Source: Alphaproteobacteria bacterium (GTDB lineage Bacteria > Pseudomonadota > Alphaproteobacteria > Rickettsiales > UBA8987). Taken from it: a DNA stretch of 13,058 nucleotides. The notes beneath the pieces are model-generated. The model saw only the letters and a list, made by a program, of their open reading frames with translations, had not been told where the DNA came from and made no database searches. Below are positions 5,841 through 12,600 of the stretch, in pieces; positions within the stretch are counted from its first letter, which is position 1; each line of letters opens with the position of its first letter. The position numbers were made by a program, and so were the translations under genes. Where the stretch lies: positions 1 through 13,058 of the forward strand of contig JAHFPR010000028.1 of NCBI GenBank assembly GCA_023269645.1, in the 5' to 3' direction.

Positions 5841-7598
5841 ATGAGCGGCACATATCTTGATCTGATCATACAATTGGCTAATGCAGAAAGCTCCTCTAAT
5901 TATGGTATAGAAAATTCTCATGGTTATCTTGGAAGATACCAATTTGGAGAGAAAGCACTTGATGATGCGGGATATTATAATACAGAAAATGATCCTACAG
6001 ATGGTGATATAACCGACCAAGATTGGCTTGGTACATGGATTGGCAAGAATAGTGTATGGAATAAGGAGGATTTTCTTGCAAACCCCATAGCCCAAGATGA
6101 TGCCCTCCAAGTATTTTATACCAAAGTCTGGGGTTATATCAAAAGTGCAGGATTAGATATTTACGCTGGCCAAACTATCAATGGCATAAAAATAACCGAG
6201 TCAGGATTGTTAGCAGGTTATCATCTAAAAGGATTGGGTAATTCTGTCCATCCAGGTCTCAGAGATTATCTCATCAGCGGTGGGAATACTGACCCTGCGG
6301 ATGCAAACGGAACACCTATTTCGAGTTATATCAGCCAATTTTCTGGCTACGACACCCCGTTTACCGCCAATCATGACCGCAATGATTTGTTGATGGGCGG
6401 AAGTGGGCATGATGAATTCGATGGGGGCAGGGGCAACGATGTTCTTGTTGGGGCTGGGGGCGATGATTTTCTTAAGGGCGGTGAGGGCACGGATATTTTT
6501 AGCTTCAATAGTTTTAATGTTAATTTTGTTGATGGAAACGATACCATCTCGGATAATGACGGTTTAATTTTCGATGGTGGTTCTGAACTGGGTGGTACGG
6601 CGGAACGCCAGGGAGACAGCGGAGATTATAAACTGGACATTGGCGGCTATACCTACCATTTCAGCAAAGCGGGGGCTGCGGATGATGCGGGTGATCTCGT
6701 GATCACACGGGAAGATTCCAATGGTGCGGTAAATCGCATTACGGTTCAGGATTTTCATAACCATAGTTTTGGAATTAACCTTAAAGATAATGGTAATGAA
6801 GATGGGCAGCAAACGCCTCCCCCTGATCTTCCGGATGCGGTGAAGCGGTTATTTAGCAACGCGGCATTGCTCATCCCGCACCGGATTGATCCTCTGGTGC
6901 TGGATTTGAACCAGAACGGGGTGCAGCTTGTCAATGTGGCGGCATCGCACGCGTTTTTCGATTTCGACGGCGACGGCATTGCCACGAAAACAGGCTGGCT
7001 AAGCCCGCAGGATGGCTTCCTCGGTGGTCATGGCAACGACACGCTTTCTGGCGGTTCTGGGAATGATACTTACCATTTCTCTGCCACAGGTGACGGATCG
7101 GATACGATTACCGATAGCGATGGTTCCGGAAAAATCGAGATGTCCGCTGCGGATGGTACAACGATAGAATTTACTCTGGATGGGGTTGCCACAAAAGAGT
7201 CCAGCGGCTTTTATCGTCTCGATAATGGCCATGCTACGCTCTCTTATAACCCCACCGACCACACGCTGCAAATCCTGGCATGGAGCGGCAAAACCGACCA
7301 GAGCACCATTACCCTCCAGAATTTCCACAGCGGGGATTTGGGGATAACGCTTGCGGATGGGGGGAATCCGCCACCTCCGCAGCAAACGGGAGGCATCAAC
7401 GGCGGCTCACCCGACCCCATCGCGCCGCCCTCGCCTCACACGCATATGGAACTGCGCACCGAAACCCACGAAGCCCACGACAACGAGTTCCGCGCCCAGC
7501 CCGACGGCAGCGCAGATGCCAGCTATATCTTCGGCGCAGCAAACGATAATTCACCCTTCCGGGGTTCGGGGTTTTGTGGCAGTATAAAGACAGGATAG
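5841..7598 (+). CDS. RTX protein with N-terminal lysozyme-like domain (module 1 effector)
   Basis: The 585-aa product lacks a Sec signal, as expected for type I secretion. Residues 1-175 look like a lysozyme/transglycosylase-type fold: ANAESSSNYG with E16 as candidate catalytic acid, then GYLGRYQFG (28-36), WIGK (66-69) and FLANPIAQDDA (78-88), a pattern seen in peptidoglycan hydrolases. RTX repeats follow at about 181-220 (LLMGGSGHDEF, GGRGNDVLV, GGEGTDIFS). Near 350 a segment of the kind DPLVLDLNQNG...FFDFDGDG, common in large RTX proteins, stops abruptly after QDGFL. It is joined there to the cassette shared with module 3, then a Pro-rich linker, HMELRTETHEAHDNEFRAQ and the tail NDNSPFRGSGFCG. 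GGGAGG at 5828-5833 supports the start. Predicted activity is peptidoglycan cleavage in target cells. The N-terminal coding part is AT-rich and the shared cassette GC-rich. Confidence 0.82.
   Translation: MSGTYLDLIIQLANAESSSNYGIENSHGYLGRYQFGEKALDDAGYYNTENDPTDGDITDQDWLGTWIGKNSVWNKEDFLANPIAQDDALQVFYTKVWGYIKSAGLDIYAGQTINGIKITESGLLAGYHLKGLGNSVHPGLRDYLISGGNTDPADANGTPISSYISQFSGYDTPFTANHDRNDLLMGGSGHDEFDGGRGNDVLVGAGGDDFLKGGEGTDIFSFNSFNVNFVDGNDTISDNDGLIFDGGSELGGTAERQGDSGDYKLDIGGYTYHFSKAGAADDAGDLVITREDSNGAVNRITVQDFHNHSFGINLKDNGNEDGQQTPPPDLPDAVKRLFSNAALLIPHRIDPLVLDLNQNGVQLVNVAASHAFFDFDGDGIATKTGWLSPQDGFLGGHGNDTLSGGSGNDTYHFSATGDGSDTITDSDGSGKIEMSAADGTTIEFTLDGVATKESSGFYRLDNGHATLSYNPTDHTLQILAWSGKTDQSTITLQNFHSGDLGITLADGGNPPPPQQTGGINGGSPDPIAPPSPHTHMELRTETHEAHDNEFRAQPDGSADASYIFGAANDNSPFRGSGFCGSIKTG
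7023..7535 (+). repeat. 513-bp RTX C-terminal cassette, copy in module 1
   Basis: Aligns at constant offset 3189 with 10212-10724, with few substitutions and a compensated small indel pair in the Pro-rich linker. It encodes RTX repeats (GGHGNDTLSGGSGNDTYHF), a beta-rich domain ending TLQNFHSGDLGITLADGGN, a Pro linker and HMELRTETHEAHDNEFRAQ to SYIFG. Homology begins exactly where the preceding RTX scaffold segment is cut. Confidence 0.95.
7245..7341 (+). repeat. 97-bp block identical to the end of the metalloprotease gene
   Basis: Identical to 9099-9195 at offset 1854. It encodes YNPTDHTLQILAWSGKTDQ to NFHSGDL and is a sub-block of the 513-bp cassette. Confidence 0.95.
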
Positions 7599-7614
7599 AA
7601 CTGCACCGTGGGGA

Positions 7615-7709
7615 TGCCTGATATTTTAATAAAACTTAACACATAGTTAATAATAATCGTTGACACTTGAGGTTGGGAAGTGGTAGGATAGGAAAATTCG
7701 AGAGGGGTG
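7615..7709 (+). repeat. Promoter-bearing repeat, copy 2
   Basis: Second copy of the element at 5214-5308, with substitutions spread along it and the promoter core conserved. It starts 17 nt after the stop codon of the module 1 RTX gene. Confidence 0.8.
7660..7689 (+). promoter_or_regulatory. Promoter of RTX module 2
   Basis: TTGACA (7660-7665) and TAGGAT (7684-7689), spacing 18 nt, as in module 1. It drives the 32-aa membrane peptide and the metalloprotease gene. Confidence 0.7.
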
Positions 7710-7712
7710 GGT

Positions 7713-7811
7713 ATGAAGAAAAAATGGAAGTGGGTGGTGGGTGGAACTGTAAGTGCTTTGGTAATATATGCGATAGTCTATATTACTTTTGGCATAAAAG
7801 TTTACGATTAA
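7713..7811 (+). CDS. Small membrane peptide (32 aa) before the metalloprotease
   Basis: The ORF encodes MKKKWKWVVGGTVSALVIYA followed by IVYITFGIKVYD: a basic cytoplasmic start and one transmembrane helix. AGGGG about 5 nt upstream (7702-7706) and the promoter at 7660-7689 support expression. The stop is 21 nt before the metalloprotease start. It occupies the position held by the lipoprotein in module 1 and the multi-pass protein in module 3. At this size it could be an inner-membrane accessory or protective peptide, or the remnant of a longer gene. Function unknown. Confidence 0.55.
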   Translation: MKKKWKWVVGGTVSALVIYAIVYITFGIKVYD

Positions 7812-7832
7812 TTATTTCAGGAGGGAATGATT

Positions 7833-9248
7833 ATGGCTTCTTTCAATGATCTATTAGACAAACACTGGTTGGATGCAAACCATAATATAACGCTAACATT
7901 AACTTATACAATTGACCCTTCTGCTTATAGCATAATTCAATACCCTCAAAGTTTTGCCAGTGACATTGTGCAAGCTGATCCCATATTGGCACGGAATGCA
8001 TTAAATACCTGGGCAAATGTTGCCAATATTAAATTTACTCCTGTTTCGGATTCCCCAGACATTGGCATATTTAGTGCTATATTAAATCTCGGTAGTAAAG
8101 GTAAAACTATAGCATATCCTACTCTTATCCCTCCGTTTGATAGTATTTTTTTAGCTGGAACTTTTATAAACAAAGATACCACAAATCCCGGCACTTTCGG
8201 TAGTCAGCAAGAGGTATTTGACACCTACATTCACGAGCTCGGTCACGCGTTGGGACTGGATCATCCCTTGCATGGAGAGGGCGATGCTCCCGGCTACAAC
8301 AAATCCATGACAGTCATGTCCTATGCGCCCGCGCGAGTTACCACGGATGCTGGCGGTGCAACCACCAACATCGCCCAAGGCGTTATCACGCCGATGATCC
8401 TCGATATTGCTGCTGTTCAATCCATGTATGGAGTGAATACTACGCACAATGCCGGGAACACCGTGTATGAAATCTCCACCAGCGACGTGGTAGCGCAGGA
8501 TACGGTGGGGAACACTGTAACTACAGAAGTTTATCAGAACCTTGCGCCCACTTCCTCCGGTGTTGCAATGACCCTCTGGGATGCAAGCGCGAACGGTGCG
8601 GCGACCGATGAGTTCAAAGTGGCGGATGGGGTAAATACCGATGTACACATTGATCTTCGTGCGGGTTTCCTTAATTCAAACGATGTGGATGGAGAAGTCG
8701 GTGGTTACGTTAGTGCGGGTGTCAGCGCACCGCAACAGTTTTATACGCAAGTTGGCAACACGTATGTTTTTCTCCCATATGTGAATACTGGCCGTGGGGT
8801 GATTGAGAATGCGACGGGCGGGGGAGGGAATGATCATATCTATGGGAACGATGTCGGCAACGTGCTTGAGGGTGGCGGGGGAAATGATACCATCTCTGGT
8901 AACGGCGGGAACGATACACTGGAGGGCGGTGCAGGCAACGACACCTACGAGTTTGCCGCATCCGGCGATGGCAACGACACCATCAGCGATAGCGATGATT
9001 CTGGCAACATTGTCATCGGTGGGGCGGTATTTTCCGGCACGGCGACGAAGGACGGGGAGGGTTTTTATCATCTGGACACCGACAACGCGACATTGGCCTA
9101 TAACCCCACCGACCACACGCTGCAAATCCTGGCATGGAGCGGCAAAACCGACCAGAGCACCATTACCCTCCAGAATTTCCACAGCGGGGATTTGGATTTA
9201 ATTAAAAATAAGTTAAATACAAAGATTGATTTTTGTAGGGCAGCATGA
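7833..9248 (+). CDS. Serralysin-like zinc metalloprotease with RTX repeats, C-terminally truncated (module 2)
   Basis: The 471-aa product has the metzincin M10 signature HELGHALGLDHPLHGEG with H134, E135, H138 and H144, then the Met-turn TVMSYAP (M162). Also visible is GVITPMILDIAAVQSMYG (about 188-205), typical of serralysins, which leads into the calcium-binding beta-roll region (RTX repeats about 328-385). Such enzymes are secreted by type I systems and degrade proteins outside the cell. The start at 7833 has AGGAGG (7819-7824) 8 nt upstream; the in-frame ATG at 7827 is too close. The C-terminus is odd. After the shared block ending NFHSGDL the frame leaves homology at 9196 and finishes with LIKNKLNTKIDFCRAA, encoded by the promoter region of module 3. 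The GITLADGGN linker and PFR...CG tail seen in module 1 are missing, so secretion competence is uncertain. Confidence 0.88.
   Translation: MASFNDLLDKHWLDANHNITLTLTYTIDPSAYSIIQYPQSFASDIVQADPILARNALNTWANVANIKFTPVSDSPDIGIFSAILNLGSKGKTIAYPTLIPPFDSIFLAGTFINKDTTNPGTFGSQQEVFDTYIHELGHALGLDHPLHGEGDAPGYNKSMTVMSYAPARVTTDAGGATTNIAQGVITPMILDIAAVQSMYGVNTTHNAGNTVYEISTSDVVAQDTVGNTVTTEVYQNLAPTSSGVAMTLWDASANGAATDEFKVADGVNTDVHIDLRAGFLNSNDVDGEVGGYVSAGVSAPQQFYTQVGNTYVFLPYVNTGRGVIENATGGGGNDHIYGNDVGNVLEGGGGNDTISGNGGNDTLEGGAGNDTYEFAASGDGNDTISDSDDSGNIVIGGAVFSGTATKDGEGFYHLDTDNATLAYNPTDHTLQILAWSGKTDQSTITLQNFHSGDLDLIKNKLNTKIDFCRAA
9099..9195 (+). repeat. 97-bp block identical to the module 1 cassette
   Basis: Identical to 7245-7341. 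Homology stops at 9195, inside the metalloprotease frame, where AT-rich sequence with the module 3 promoter takes over. This marks a recombination or insertion junction. Confidence 0.95.
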
Positions 9249-9254
9249 TAAAAT
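9226..9254 (+). promoter_or_regulatory. Promoter of RTX module 3, overlapping the metalloprotease 3' end
   Basis: TTGATT (9226-9231) and TAAAAT (9249-9254) are 17 nt apart beneath an AT-rich tract (9195-9225). It overlaps the last codons of the metalloprotease gene and reads into the membrane protein gene. It shares plan, but little exact sequence, with the module 1 and 2 promoters. Confidence 0.55.
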
Positions 9255-9292
9255 AGAACTTGTCAAAGGATTTTTGGGGTGGGGAACGAGGT

Positions 9293-9601
9293 ATGAAAAA
9301 GAGATTACAGCAAATGATGGCTGCACGAGGAGGTAGAACAGCCATTTTTATGGTGGCATATTTTATTCTTCTTAATATACGACTGAATCTTTTTATACCC
9401 GAAGGAAGTCTTTGGTATCTAGCTTGCGGCTTCTTCCTATTCTTTGTAAACCTATTAATTTACTTCCTCCTTGATATAGTTCTATTTAAGTATCCATTTG
9501 TAAATAAGCATTGTTGGTTGTTTTTAGTAATAATTTTATTTATTTATTTTTGTGCATGGTCTTATGAGGAAGTATTCTTAGCTCACTTAATGAACACTTG
9601 A
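9293..9601 (+). CDS. Multi-pass small membrane protein, candidate immunity protein of module 3
   Basis: The 102-aa product has a basic N-terminus (MKKRLQQMMAARGGR) and three hydrophobic helices, at about 17-34, 39-60 and 70-90, ending SYEEVFLAHLMNT. It is an integral inner-membrane protein of unknown family. A TTG 33 nt upstream (9260) would add 11 residues; ATG 9293 is preferred because a purine-rich GGGGAACGAGG run precedes it. The TGA overlaps the AGGAGG ribosome site of the large RTX gene 10 nt further on, so the pair is tightly co-translated. By position it corresponds to the lipoprotein of module 1. Its composition is extremely AT-rich (about 20% GC hand-counted in 9481-9540). Immunity to the module 3 effector is inferred from layout only. 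Confidence 0.75.
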   Translation: MKKRLQQMMAARGGRTAIFMVAYFILLNIRLNLFIPEGSLWYLACGFFLFFVNLLIYFLLDIVLFKYPFVNKHCWLFLVIILFIYFCAWSYEEVFLAHLMNT

Positions 9602-9611
9602 GGAGGTTTTT

Positions 9612-12600
9612 ATGTCAAAAATTTTAATAGAATCTCATTCTGTTCCTTTTGATTTAGGTGGGTTCTCTCATATATATCTTATTTTTCAGGATGACGCTGG
9701 CCAGGAAAGTGTGATCCGCGGTGGTCCTAGTCACGCCCTAATCTTGCCGCCTGCCATAATAGATTTTGGGCACATAGAGGTACAATATGGTATCCCGCTT
9801 TCCGAGTCTAAAGATGCAAGAAACCTTACCTTGACCGATAATCCCAATTTTTTCTTTGGCACACGCGAAATTGATTTTGGGGGAAGAAATGCAGCAGACG
9901 TTTGGAGTATTATGCTGCAACAAGCTGCAAACATTGACAATCAGCAAATTGAATATATACCTGCAAATCCTGTAGGACAAAATAGCAATTCAGTAGTGGC
10001 CTCTGTTCTTGCCTCTGTGGGTGTTAGTGTTCTTGATTTTATACCATTAAATACAGGCAGTGTTAATCTGCCAGGCGTAACAAATTTTCTTAATGATATA
10101 CACAATCCTGATTTTGCTGTTCATTTACAGGGGACTCTTAATAATGATAATATTGTAGGAGGTTACGGTAACGACACACTGATTGGTCTTGGTGGTGACG
10201 ACACACTCAATGGTGGTCATGGCAACGACACGCTTTCTGGCGGTTCTGGGAATGATACGTACCATTTCTCTGCCACAGGTGACGGATCGGATACGATTAC
10301 CGATAGCGATGGTTCCGGCAAAATCGAGATGTCCGCTGCGGATGGCACAACAATAGAATTCACTCTGGATGGGGTTGCCACAAAAGATTCCAGCGGCTTC
10401 TATCATCTCGATAATGGCCATGCTACGCTCTCTTATAATCCAACGGATAACACTCTCGGTGTTCTGGCATGGAGCGGCAAAACCGACCAGAGCACCATTA
10501 CCCTCCAGAATTTCCACAGCGGGGATTTGGGGATAACGCTTGCGGATGGCGGGAATGTGCCATCACCTCCGCAAACGGGAGGCATCAACGGCGGCTCACC
10601 CGACCCCATCCCGCCGCCCAATCCCCACGCGCATATGGAACTGCGCACCGAAACCCATGAAGCCCACGACAACGAGTTCCGCGCCCAGCCCGACGGCAGC
10701 GCAGATGCCAGCTATATCTTCGGCATCGCCAACAGTTATGCGGGCATCCAGTATGGCAGCACTGTCGAACGCCACCTGCCGGGGTTTGATAATCAGGAAG
10801 GCGCGCGCAGTCTGCTGGGGGCGGTGCTGGACTGGAGCACTAGGTTCAACGCGCAAGGCAGCGTGAAAGATACGCATATCGCAGCACCTGGGACTACGGG
10901 TAGGTTTTTGCCGCCGGATCAGGCGGCAGTTGCGGTCACGGATTTTATCAGCCTCAATCAGCGCACACTTGATTGGGGCGGATCGGTGTTCGTGAATGGT
11001 CAGCAGGTAGGCTACGGACATCTCAGCCAGGTAGAAAAGTCCGAGCAGTCCGATTCCGCCAGCAACGAGTCGTTCCGTGATATTTCCGTAAGCGGGGGAG
11101 ATACACGACATATCGGCATTGCTGTGCCCTTGGATTATAGCATACCTTCCCAATCCGGCAGTGCACCCAGCGACCTCATCATCGGCCTCAGTGCAAGTGG
11201 GGCGGTACTGGGTGGTGCTCACCCTTTCAACAACTGGGCAATCCTTCCCGACGGGACAGAATTTGCAACTGCAACCGGTACATATATGCACATTAATCCC
11301 GATGATTTCAAGCTCATCGCCTCATGGACGCAGACTGTCACCGTTACTTACTACTACGAAGTTCCCGTTATGGACGGCACGGCGGGTGGCGACATCATGA
11401 CAGGCACGGATCACGAGGAGGGCTTGTATGCTGGCCTTGGGGATGATGTTGTAAACGGGGGCGGGGGTGCGGATAATATCGCGGGGAACGAAGGCAACGA
11501 TACGCTGGATGGCGGTGATGGGGATGACACAATTTACGGCGGGCAGGGCGACGACAGTATCACAGGCAATTCCGGCACGGGCGACGATGTATTATTCGGC
11601 GATGACGGCAACGATACACTGGTGGCCGATCATGGGAACGATACGCTTACGGGTGGTGCAGGTGCGGATGTGTTTGTATTCCTGCATGAGGCGGGGTTGC
11701 ATGAAGTCATCACGGATTTTAGCCCTGCCGAAGGAGATAAAATTAACCTATTAGATAGTAGTTTTAATGGAATAAAATTCGCCGATCTCCATTTGACACA
11801 AAATGGGGCGGATGCGGTAGTTGACTTTAATGATGGGCAGACTATAACTTTACTAAATATAAATGTTTCTTTATTGGGAGATGAGAACTTTATGACCAGC
11901 AACACCAGCGACCTTTTTCCATTATTCAATGCTCAGGGTAATCTGCCCTCCCTCCAGGATGCGATAACTGCTGATCCTGCGCTGGGGGATGTAATTAACG
12001 GATTTCTAGCCCTTCAGCCCCAGGATTTTACCTCGGATATCAACACCTCCATCGCCGCCATTATTTACGAGTGGGCGGGAGTGCAGAATTTGGCGGATGA
12101 TGCCGCGAAACAGGCGGCGGTGGAAGGTCTGATCGGCGCGCCGTGGGCGGGCTTTTTCAATGAAGTTTCCGTGCGGCTGCTGGTGGAAGGACCGATGCAC
12201 ACCCTGTTCCCTGATGCATTCTATACCCCTGCTACCGATACATTCAGCATCGGCGGGGATTTAAGCCATATCGTGAATGCGGCGCAGGCACTGGATTTTT
12301 CGGGGCAGGCATCGGCGGCATTCTGGCTGGAATTTGCGCAGATTATCGGAGCGCACACGGGAGATATTGCGGCCACGCCGGAGGCTGTTCATGCAGCGGT
12401 TGATCCGCTGGTGCTTGCCAAATTCGGCCTTGCAGGTTCTCAGGTGAACAACATTGATCTCAACAGCGGCAGTTCCATCGTTTTTGGTGATGCTGCGGAT
12501 GATACCATCACCGGCACGGATAACAGCGATGTGCTCATGGGCGGCGCGGGCAACGATAGTGTGGATAGTGGTGACGGCAACGATGTGTTGCAGGGCGGCC

